Positions 53,525 through 64,000 of a DNA stretch of 64,000 nucleotides are shown piece by piece; positions within the stretch are counted from its first letter, which is position 1; each line of letters starts with the position of its first letter. The notes below the pieces were generated by a model. The model searched no databases, had not been told where the DNA came from, and saw only the letters and a list, made by a program, of their open reading frames with translations. The stretch lies in the NCBI RefSeq assembly GCF_024713975.1, contig NC_091113.1:10924501-10988500 (forward strand). The letters run 5' to 3'. The DNA comes from Paralichthys olivaceus. Its lineage: Eukaryota > Chordata > Actinopteri > Pleuronectiformes > Paralichthyidae. Made by a program: the position numbers and the translations under genes.

Positions 53525-53707
53525 ATTGGCCGCGAGTCACAACATGGGCGGGCTCACGCCTTGTCTACCGTCGGTGATTGGTTGTTTTTTACGGCGGAAG
53601 GAAGACGATCTACGTTCCTCATTGGGCAGAATCGTCACACGGCGCTTCGTCTGATTGGTCCGTACAGCTGGCGCGAGAGGTTTCCCTCAAAGTTTTGAAT
53701 TTTCAAA
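53525..53707 (+). promoter_or_regulatory. top2a: top2a promoter: four inverted CCAAT boxes, GC box, CHR motif
   Basis: ATTGG (inverted CCAAT, NF-Y site) occurs four times in 134 bases: 53525-53529, 53577-53581, 53621-53625 and 53654-53658. A GGGCGGG Sp1-type box lies at 53546-53552. TTTGAA, the core of a cell-cycle homology region (CHR), is at 53694-53699, followed at once by its inverse TTCAAA at 53702-53707. There is no TATA box. The human TOP2A promoter is also TATA-less, with several inverted CCAAT boxes, and is repressed outside G2/M through CHR-binding MuvB/DREAM complexes. The ATG is 108 bases downstream of the CHR. Confidence 0.8.
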
Positions 53708-53814
53708 CTGGATTCTTGATTCTCCGCTGACCCGCAGGCAGCTTTTGTCCGGAGTTAGCACCGAGCCGGTGATTGAAGTAGTTTTATAAGCGTTCGTCGG
53801 TTCACACAGGAAGA

Positions 53815-56800
53815 ATGTCTGACCCACTGAAGGTAACTGAACGCTCATGTTTGTGTTTGCTGCTCGCGCACGGTGGAGCTATAGCTAACAGCTATTACTA
53901 CTGCTGGCCGAACGATTAACTCCATGCTAACGGCCAAAGTTAGCTAGCTGACGTCGCACAGTAGCTTACAACATTAACGTTAACTATTGTTGTCGATACT
54001 TTAAAAAGCAAAGATAGATGATGCTAAACGCACCGGTCAAGAAAACAACAGTTCTCCATGAGTGCATTGAGAAAAGTAGTGTCGCCCCCTCCCAGACACA
54101 TGGTCAAAACAAATGATCCGCACTAGGCAGCTAGTTAGCTAACGCCACATTTCTATAATAATCTACTTCATGTAACAACGTTACACACAAACTGTAATTT
54201 ACAGTTATCACAACCGAATTAAAAGCCTGTTATCCCTAATTCTATTTCCCCTTCTGTTGTGTCATTAAGCATCTCAGTGAACCAGGTCCCAGGAGACTAC
54301 ATAGTTTATTTGGTGTGTTTAGCTAACAGCCTGAGTTTTCCTCCTTGTCCACATCAAAGCTCAAGATTCAAACAGTTGATAGGAGACTGTTTGAGTGTTT
54401 TCTGCCACTGCTGATGTTGCTTTGTAACACAGACTGAATTAGAAACCCTGCTGCTGCCTTGACTGCAGTGAGATGACATTCACATTGCATTGGATTCTGT
54501 CACTTTCAGCCAACCTTCTTTGAAAACAAGCCGTTGCTAAAGACAAAGAAAGATCCCAAGCGGCTGTCGGTGGAGAGGATCTACCAGAAGAAGACGCAGT
54601 TGGAGCACATCTTGCTTCGGCCGGATTCCTACATCGGCTCAGTGGAGCCTGTCACCCAAGTAAGAAGTCCCACAGCAACAATACCTGAAGAGCTTCTCTA
54701 ACTAACTTCTATTGATTTAAAAAGACCTCTGATATATTTCACAGGAGCTAATGTCACTAATGCACTGGCTGCAAAGTTGCATGGGGTCACTAACAAGATT
54801 AAAGCCTCAAAGCTTCATATTATATGAATTTATGCATCTTTATCCTTTTTTCTTTAGCAAATGTGGGTGTATGATGAGGGTGTTGGAATGACCTGCCGTG
54901 ATGTAGCATTTGTGCCCGGTCTTTACAAGATTTTTGATGAGATCCTTGGTGAGTGATCAGCTCTCATACTTTGGTATGGTACACATTCCAAATAGACAAA
55001 CTGTTTGCCACCTACTATAATGAATCAATTTGTGTTTATATTCGTCCTACAGTTAATGCAGCGGACAATAAGCAGAGGGACAAGAGCATGTCCTGCATCA
55101 AAGTCAATATTGATGTGTGAGTAATATGATACTGTACACCCAGAATGTTTTATATTCTTACCCCAGTGTCCCCTGCAGTCAAAAAAGTTGCTCTCCTTGT
55201 GTTCCTTGAAGAATATAATGAAATATCTGTGTACGTTTTTCCTCCTAGTGAAAACAACACCATCAGCGTGTGGAATAATGGGAAGGGTATTCCTGTGGTG
55301 CAGCACAAGGTGGAGAAGGTCTTTGTGCCTGCTCTCATCTTCGGACAGCTCCTCACCTCCAGTAACTATGATGACGACGAGAAGAAAGTCACTGGTGAGA
55401 CTAGTTGTGAAACCTCAGTTTTGTTTTGATGACAGTGTCAATGCCAACCTATCTAGTTGAACAGTTTATGAAATGCAACTTTATCAATAAGTGCTTGAGA
55501 ATGACGAGTACATGTGGTGGTAATGCCAGTGCATGAAAGTACATATGAAGCAAAGTGAAGCAAACCCTCAACATTTGAATTATATGTGCAGATCAAAACT
55601 TGTTTTTTTCTTGTCATTATGGAGGGGTTGAAAAACTGAACATCGGGTAGTAAACAGAATTTAGAGCAACATATAGAGCGTAGAATAAACTTCCCAGCAA
55701 TCCTCATCTCTACACCGACACTTGTTTTTTAGGTGGACGTAATGGATATGGTGCAAAGCTTTGCAATATCTTCAGCACAAAGTTCACTGTGGAGACTGCC
55801 TGTAAAGAGTCAAGGAAATATTTCAAGCAGGTGAGGAGGAGACTTTCCCCTTTTCTGTTCATCTTCAACCCTAAGTGAAAAATGCCATTTTACTGAATGT
55901 CATTGTTTTCTACAGACTTGGTACGACAACATGGGCAGGACAGGAGATGCTGACATCAAACCCTTTGACGGAGAGGAATACACATGCATCACCTTCAGGC
56001 CAGATCTACCCAAGTTCAAGATGAGCATCTTGGACAAAGACACGGTGGCACTTATGACCAGGAGGGCCTACGACATTGCTGGATCAACTAAGGGTGTTCG
56101 TGTGTTCTTCAATGGCAAGAGGCTGCCAGTAAGTTATGAGACTGTTTCCCTTTTTCGGCAAAGTATGTAGACCACCATTTATTGTTTTTGGTATTTATGA
56201 AATCCTTTTTTAACTTTGTAACACAATTGTTACACAGCTTTGTTGTCAGAAGGATTTTAAATGAAGCAAACGGCAATAACCACATCACTGTCTCTAACAT
56301 TTCTAACTGCCTATCTATTTAATTTGTTTACGCGAGGGGGACAGTGCTCATTAATCAACACACTTAATGCTTTAAATAGCCAGAGTTGGCTGTATGAGTA
56401 AATTTTCATCCATTGTCCCTATCTAGTTTTTACAAGGCAATCTGAAATAAAATGATCTGTCTTATAGATGATAAGAATAACACCATCCCTCTTGTTCTCC
56501 AGGTTACCGGCTTCCGAAGCTACGTGGACATGTATGTGAAGGACAAGGTGGATGAGCTTGGTGGTGCCCTCACCATCATCCATGAGTCTGTGGATGAGCG
56601 CTGGGAGGTCTGCCTCACCATGAGTGAGAAAGGTTTCCAGCAAGTCAGCTTTGTCAACAGTATTGCCACGACCAAGGTAGTGCTTCATTGTAGTGCGTTA
56701 ACTGTGTGTGTTTGTGCGTTGCAGAGTGATTGATACATGAATCCGGGTTGTGGCCCTCATGCCATACTATCATTTAATTTTTTTGAAGTGATCTATTGGA

Positions 56801-59800
56801 ATACTGATTGTCAATCCTAATTTGATGTATTTCCTCTGCCTTGATAAAATTAAATTCTTCAAGCAGCTATGAAGCATTTTATGGCTGACTGAACTAGTAG
56901 AGCAGGGTTCTCTGGCAGCTAAGTACAAGTTTGGCCTCTCTCCCAGCCACTTAGCGTCACTGTGATTAAGACTTATGACATTTATTCCGTAAAAGGGATC
57001 TTATGTTTGTCCTTTGGACCTCAGGGAGGGAGGCACGTTGACTATGTGGCTGACCAGGTGGTCGGGAAGCTTATTGAAGTGGTGAAGAAAAAGAACAAAG
57101 CTGGGGTGACCGTCAAGCCTTTCCAGGTACATTCATCATAAATATATTGTTTAACGAAGTTCGAATTGAGTGGTTATTGTTTTTATTATTAGAGGAATAT
57201 CGAGTAGCTGAACTTAAAATATTCCAAATATTCTCTCAACAAAAGATAGGACTAAGTATTCTTCACTCCTTCTCCACGGCAGGTGAAGAACCACATGTGG
57301 CTGTTTGTCAACTGCCTGATTGAGAACCCCACATTTGACTCTCAGACCAAAGAGAACATGACACTGCAGCAGAAGAACTTTGGCTCCACCTGTCATCTCA
57401 GTGACAAGTTCATCAAACAGGTGATAATAAAAAAACAATGGCATTTTATTCTTTAACTCAAAAGTGTATTTCTTCAGATTCCACTGATTAACCTTCATTT
57501 CTGTTCCTCACAGGCCACTTCCTGTGGGATTGTGGAAAGTATAATGAACTGGGTGAAGTTCAAAGCTCAATCGCAGCTCAATAAGAAATGCTCAGCTGTC
57601 AAACACACAAAAATCAAAGGGGTGCCAAAACTAGATGATGCTAATGATGCAGGTACCAAACTCATTCTATCCTCTTTAAATACAGTTTTGCAATTTCAAA
57701 AGACAAATGATCGGTACTAACCATGGTCTCTGGCAGGTGGGAAGAACTCCATCGGCTGCACACTGATCCTTACTGAGGGAGACTCAGCCAAGACACTGGC
57801 TGTGTCTGGGCTAGGAGTTGTCGGCAGGGACCGCTATGGCGTCTTCCCACTGAGGGGGAAAATGCTCAATGTCCGGGAGGCCTCACACAAACAGGTGAGG
57901 CCCAGCAGAAATGTGATCATAGTTATTAGATGGCAGCAAACTGTTTTTGCAGATCCATACAGATTCTTAAATGGTAAAGTGCAACACCAGCATAATGAGT
58001 TCAATCACAGAAAACCACATTTAGTATGATAATATGAATTAAATATTTTGAGATTAAGGAGAAATTTATCTTTAAAGTTCCTGTACAATTAATTTTTAAT
58101 CATGTAATTCATTAACTTTAGCCAGCAGCTGAAAGTGAAAATTGTTTGACTCTTCCCTCTCAGATTATGGAGAACGCTGAGATAAACAACATCATTAAGA
58201 TCCTCGGTCTTCAGTACAAGAAGAACTACAGCGACCCAGAATCCCTCAAGAGTCTGCGTTATGGCAAGATCATGATCATGACAGATCAGGTGGGCTTTCA
58301 TAATGTGTCTGATCTACTAAACAAATTAGTTTTATTGATTACGAAACCTTGTTGGGTTTTTTTCCCCTTAAGTTTATTACTTGTATTTATCACATTAATA
58401 TCAATTGACTTTATTGTCTTCCTATGACAGGATCAAGATGGCTCCCACATTAAGGGCTTGCTAATCAACTTCATCCATCATAACTGGCCGTCACTGCTGC
58501 GCCATAACTTCCTTGAAGAGTTCATCACCCCCATCATCAAGGTACCGAAACTCACATGTATTGGTTTAAAATTTTGGTTGTAGAGGTCAGTCAATTACAG
58601 AGACACATAGTTTGGTTGTATGACTTGTTTCGGCTCTAATCACATAATCATTATTATTATTATTATTGTTGTTGTTATTATTCAAAGTTGGAAAGTAATG
58701 TGGAGATGCACTAGATAACTGAGTCATTGTAGATTTTCAGCCCTGATTGTATTTCTAATTTGGGACAACCCTGCCATCTGGTGGCAAGTGTCTGCAACAT
58801 TCTAATTGTTGATTTTGGTTTGCCTTTTTATTAAATATGTTTGAAATGCTGACATAACAAAATGTGTTTGAAAACGTCTTTTATTTCTCTCTGTAGGCGA
58901 CTTTCAAGAAAAGTCAGCAGTCTTTCTACAGTATCCCTGAGTTCAATGCATGGAAGGACAGCCAGGCCAACCACAAATCTTGGAAAATCAAATACTACAA
59001 AGGTTTGTTACAAACCCCTGTGTGGTAGTAAAGTAGACAAGTAAGCAACTCTTTATACCTGACTACTGTCATGGTTGTTGTTCTCTGTGTGATAATAATT
59101 CTTCATCTAAGAAACTATCCTCCTTTATGGACTTTGTCAACACAGGTTTGGGAACCAGCACATCGCAGGAAGCCAAGGAGTATTTCTGTGATATGCAGAG
59201 ACACCGTATCCCATTCAAGTACTCTGGTCCTGAAGACGATGAAGCTATCACCCTTGTAAGATCTTACACATTGCTTACTCATTTTCATAGACAGTGGGAT
59301 TTGCGTCCAGAGGGATCACAACAATCTTAAGTAAAAGTTTGTAATGTACACCCACTACATTATACTTTTTAATTCATCACACATTTCTTGCGTGGATATA
59401 ATTAGTTTTTGGAATTTAAACAATTCAATTCTTGTGTCTTTTTCTAGGCCTTTAGCAAAAAGAAAGTGGAAGAGCGGAAAGAGTGGTTGACCAATTTCAT
59501 GGTCAACAGGCGCCAGCGCAGAGAGCACAACCTGCCTGAGGTAACACCCAAACCACTGGTAACCATTATGTGAATTAAGTTCTGTTTTCAGTGAAGTTTT
59601 ACTGTAGTTTTTGTTGTCTCTTCTCAGGACTACCTATACGGTCAGACCACAAAGTCCCTCTCCTATAACGACTTTGTCAACAAGGAGCTGGTACTTTTCT
59701 CCAACTCTGACAACGAGAGGTCAATCCCCTGCCTGGTGGATGGTGTGTGAAATGATCATGTTCACCACAAACAAAGAAATGTAACTGATTAGTGAGAGAG

Positions 59801-62800
59801 TCTAACGTGTGTGCGTGTTTGTTTGGTCAGGTCTAAAGCCTGGCCAGAGGAAGGTGTTGTTCTGTTGCTTCAAGAGAAATGACAAGCGTGAAGTCAAGGT
59901 GGCCCAGTTGGCTGGCTCAGTGGCTGAGATGTCGGCGTACCACCATGGAGAGGTGAGATAACTTCACACTTCAATGAGCTCGTTACTCAGTTTACAACAT
60001 AGTTAACTGTTTGTTAATTTGCTACAAAGCTTTCCTTGGCCGGTTTCGACTGTTGGAAGCGTCATCAACCCCCCCACTCGCTCATTCAAACTTATTTAGC
60101 AGTTTCATTAACTAATGATGTAATTCTTCACAACTCATTTGCAGGTCTCTCTGATGATGACCATTGTTGGTTTGGCCCAGAACTTTGTGGGAAGCAACAA
60201 CATGAACCTGCTGCAGCCTCTGGGTCAGTTTGGAACGAGGTTGCACGGTGGCAAGGACTCTGCCAGCCCTCGTTACATCTTCACCATGCTCAGGTCAGCT
60301 GCCGCCTCCATCTACAAAACAGTCTGAACCCTTTGGCCTGCAGCAGTAGTCTACATGGTTTCAGAATGAACAGGAGTCCATTTCTTGATTTGTTTAGTCT
60401 GATTAACTTTTAAATCCCTCCTCCTTTCTGGCCCTCCAGCCCTCTGGCCCGCCTTGTTTTCCCACCTGTGGACGACAACCTGCTCAAGTACAACTTTGAT
60501 GACAACCAGCGCGTGGAGCCAGAGTGGTACATGCCCATCATCCCCACTGTGCTGGTGAATGGTTCCGAGGGTATCGGCACCGGCTGGGCCAGCAAGATCC
60601 CAAACTTCAACATAAGAGAGATCATCACCAACATCCACCGAATGCTCAACAACGAGGAGCCGCTGCCCATGGTGAGGACAGGAAGTGGCTGTTGTTGCTC
60701 TCTAAAACTGTTGGTACATTCAGACGATGAGGTGGATCTTTTTCTTTTTTTTTTTTTCATAGCTTCCAAACTACAAAGGCTTCAGAGGCACAATTGAGCA
60801 GGTGATGGACAACCAGTACATGAACACCGGAGAGGTCGCCATCATTGATTCCAACACCATCGAGATATCTGAATTGCCCGTCAAATCTTGGACACAGGTC
60901 AGTCTGTGAAACTTCATCCTTCTTAAAGGTTCAGTGTCTAGAATTTAGTGACATCTAGAGGTGAACTTTCATGTCGCAGCTGGATACTCCTCATCTCACC
61001 CTCCCCTTCCCAACATGAAAGAGATCCTGTGGTGAACTTCAGTTGTCATGAAAACTCAAAAGGTTTTAGTTTGTCCAGTTTGGACGACAGTAAAAAAACA
61101 ATTCAACAAATACCTCTATATGTTGTTTCATGTAATTCTGTGTGGCTTAGGCCTACAAGGAGAACGTGCTGGAGCCAATGTTGAATGGCACAGAGAAGGT
61201 TCCTCCTCTGATCATCGACTACAAGGAGTACCACACCGACACCACCGTGCGCTTTGTGGTCAAGATGACAGAAGAGAAGCTGAGAGAGGCAGAAGCTGCT
61301 GGCCTCCATAAAGTCTTCAAACTACAGAGTCCCCTCACCTGCAATTCTATGGTAATGGATGCCACATACATGCGCACACCTAATATTCCCAAAACAGAAC
61401 ATAGGTCTTATTGGACCTTGCAATAAAATTTCAAGTACTTCTGAAAAGCATCCTGTTTCCAAATCGTGTTTTTTCTTTGTTTTTTGCAGGTTCTGTTTGA
61501 CCATGTGGGCAGCCTGAAGAAGTACGAGTCTGTGCAGGATATTCTCAAGGACTTCTTTGAGTTGAGGATGAAGTACTACGTGCTGAGAAAGGACTGGTTG
61601 GCCGGCATGCTGGGGGCAGAGAGCGCTAAACTCACCAATCAGGCCCGCTTCATCCTGGAGAAAATCCAGGGCACCCTGGTCATTGGTTAGTGGCATGTTG
61701 CAAGTTGTTGTTTAAAGCACACTATGCTGCAATTTAACTCAAAGAAGTGCAAACAAGAACATTTGATATTTGTAAATGTCTGCAGACTAGAAGTTATTTG
61801 TAGGAAGGATAATTTTACCTGTAATCTTTTAAACCTAGACTGTGTTTGTGATTTTTTTTTTTTCCCTGATCAAAAGCATCAACACTGTTTACTTACTTGT
61901 AGAGAACAAGCCAAAGAAGGAACTGATCCGCATGCTGCAGCAGATGGGTTACGACTCAGACCCAGTCAAGGCCTGGAAACAGGCTCAAGAGAAGGTGAGA
62001 CACTTTGATTCAAATGGTTTTCAGTGAGTAATGTTGAATACTCAGCCTCCACTGGTGCAAACCCAATTCTTTATTTGTTTTCATGCGTGTAGAACGAGGA
62101 GGAGCTGGAGGAGGGAGATGAGGAGGAAGGAGCAGAGAAGGAAGACCCTAGTGCGCCGGATTACAACTACCTACTCAGTATGCCCATGTGGTTCCTGACC
62201 AAAGAGAAGAAAGAGGAGCTGTGCAAACAGAGGGATGCTAAGGTGGGATGCCACAAGCTCACTGATGGTCAAAATCCAAAGTTTTCAATTGGACACTTTC
62301 ATCTAAACTTTGCCATTTTTTGACTCAACTGCTGTTCTACAGATGACAGAACTGAACACCCTGAAGAAGAAGAATCCAGCAGACTTGTGGAGGGAAGACC
62401 TTGCTGCTTTCTCTGAGGAACTTGTGGTATTGACACTTCTTCTTTTCTCATAATGTGGCTAATTGACATATATCATTGTAACATATTGAGTGTTGATGGA
62501 CATTATGAAACTCTAATTACATCCAGAGTTGTCTCCATTAAACTTTCCCCTCCTTAATCAGATCTTGTTCTGCCTTATTCTTAGCGCGTTGAGGCAAAAG
62601 AAAAGGAGAGTAACGCCATGCCTGCCGGAAAGGGGACTGGAAAAGGCAAATCAGTGAAGGTGAAACAGGAGACTCTGCCCACACCCCAGGGCCGCCGCGT
62701 CATCCCGCGGGTCACCAGCACCATGAAAGCTGAGGCCAACAGGAAGGCTGATCTCAAGAAAGGAGAAAGCAAGAGGGGCAAGAAGATCAAGGTGGGTCTT

Positions 62801-64000
62801 TTCAAAGTTCGTGTCTCTTGAAGATCGTTATTTGTGAATTAGGGCGGTAGTTGAATCATCCCACTTGTTGTCTGTATCTTGCTATAGCACAATCCCCAAC
62901 TGATTGTAAGATGTTGCTTGACTTTATTTCTGTTATTGCAGAGTGAAGATGTTGTGGTGAAGATGGAGTTTGGCGAAGATGCAGAGAACACGGAGCCAGC
63001 TGAGGAGCTGGGCTTGGCTGCACGGCTGAGCAAGAAAACTAAAACTCAGCCAAAAGAAAAAGGTGGAGAAAATGTCTCTCATACCAGTTAGAAATGTTCC
63101 ACTACAATGTTTTGATTTTAATCTAGTGCCGAGGCGAACACAGACCATGTGACCTTTTGTTTGCGCCAACTCTGATGAACAGTTTTCTTTTGAAAGCCAA
63201 AATTGAGATTTCCCAAATTCAGTTTCACACAGGCCACCAGCTAAATAAATCATTTTGCCGTTCAGAGATGAGACATGACAAATACCCACAGTTTGTGAGT
63301 TTAATAGCAGCTTTCTTCTCAAAGTACTGTAGAGAAGCGTCATCGCATTTGTATTAAAAATTACTAAAACAAAACGTGTTTCTCTGCAGCCGCGTCAAAG
63401 ACAGGCAAGCAGTCCACTATTCAGTTCAAGCCTGTTGCCAAGAAGCCCAAGAATGACCCGTGGTCTGAGAATGAGTCTGAAGATCTGTCCATCAGTGACA
63501 TGGAGACAGAGGAGGTGGTTGTCGCCAGGGAGCGCGTTGAACGTAAAACTAAAGGTAAATCTGTGACCCCAATGTCCCTCATCACTAATAGATAAGACGG
63601 GTGGATTGTGACATTTCTCATTTAATGAAAAGACTCATACGCACTGAATACTCCACAGATTGTTTTTTTTTTTGTTTTTTTAAGTGCTTCCCTTCCCCAG
63701 ACCATGAGACGAAATCGGAACATTCCAGACTTGTTTTAGTATTTTGAATTAAAACACAGATAGAACTAATTTCCTGAGCTCTCTTATCTCAATCTAATTC
63801 TAACTTGATGACTCATATATTATGAGGTGGACTCTTGCATAACAAACTTAAAAAAAAACCGAATTGTAAAAACAACCCTTTCTGTTGCTTACTTCCTCAG
63901 CTGCTGTAAAATACAGCATGTCTGACAGTGAAGATGAATTTGAGGACTGGGGGAAGAAGGATGCTCCAAAAAGGAAAGCAGTTATCAGTGATGACGATAC
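53815..64000 (+). CDS. top2a: DNA topoisomerase II alpha (31 exons, 3' end beyond window)
   Basis: Nuclear ATP-dependent homodimer that passes one DNA duplex through a double-strand break, needed for chromosome segregation. Exons: 53815-53832, 54510-54659, 54858-54948, 55053-55116, 55249-55394, 55733-55830, 55916-56128, 56503-56676, 57025-57126, 57283-57420, 57514-57652, 57737-57894, 58164-58289, 58431-58541, 58897-59002, 59146-59255, 59448-59540, 59628-59742, 59831-59952, 60145-60293, 60440-60671, 60763-60897, 61151-61351, 61490-61685, 61903-61994, 62093-62242, 62343-62426, 62585-62791, 62942-63062, 63390-63554, 63901 onward. All phases join; 1368 codons lie in the window. ATPase domain: NNGKGIPV and [23 protein letters not shown] from E458 and TDQDQDGSH with D538/D540/D542. 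The active tyrosine Y802 is in SPRYIFTML (codon 60274-60276). The acidic/basic C-terminal tail begins about residue 1150. MGRTG, KPF and AGSTK favour alpha over beta, as does synteny. No damage seen. Confidence 0.95.
60923..61115 (+). mobile_element. 3'-truncated MITE (copy 2) in top2a intron 22
   Basis: Starts TTAAAGGTTCAGTGTCTAGA, then TTTAGTGACATCTAGAGGTG and CTCACCCTCCCCTTCC, matching the family of the element at 35375-35596. The 3' inverted end is missing. It ends about 35 bases before the exon 23 acceptor. Confidence 0.65.

Overview
The window is nuclear DNA of a teleost fish, probably a percomorph. Long AT-rich non-coding stretches full of microsatellites and decayed fish transposons surround compact multi-exon vertebrate genes with GT-AG introns. 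There is no bacterial, plasmid or viral gene content and no CRISPR. Species cannot be read from the sequence alone.

Layout. (1) 1-6839: non-coding, with a homopurine tract, a perfect hairpin, a 104-bp CA repeat and a retroposon tail. (2) 6840-8296 (+): kcnj12-like inward rectifier K+ channel (Kir2.2), whole coding region in one exon. (3) 8297-17420: non-coding, with a probable hAT element. (4) 17.4-29.25 kb (+): med24, Mediator subunit 24; 25 coding exons were assembled by hand into a phase-consistent 989-codon frame. (5) 30.85-33.16 kb (-): csf3 (granulocyte colony-stimulating factor), five exons, 210 aa, tail-to-tail with med24; an AU-rich element and a LINE remnant lie downstream of it. 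(6) 33.2-40.2 kb: intergenic repeats. (7) 40.2-41.1 kb (-): an LRRC3-family leucine-rich-repeat membrane protein, lrrc3c by synteny, with a probable 5' non-coding exon near 44 kb. (8) 44.6-53.5 kb: repeats and two possible orphan exons. (9) 53.5-64.0 kb (+): top2a, DNA topoisomerase II alpha; promoter and 31 exons, the last cut by the window end (1368 codons inside).

The med24-csf3-lrrc3-top2a neighbourhood matches human 17q21 gene content (LRRC3C, CSF3, MED24, TOP2A), so this is conserved vertebrate synteny rather than a functional operon; the genes act in separate processes (membrane excitability, transcription, granulopoiesis, adhesion or signalling, chromosome topology). I found no convincing new biological system. 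The most interesting signals are regulatory or structural: four inverted CCAAT boxes plus a CHR-type motif in the top2a promoter, the csf3 AU-rich element beside a LINE, a perfect 16-bp hairpin, a symmetric ATT/ATC repeat able to fold back, a duplicated 36-bp block downstream of kcnj12, and two unassigned spliced-looking exons near 50.3 kb. Exon boundaries were set by eye from splice signals, reading phase and family similarity; no alignment or database search was run.
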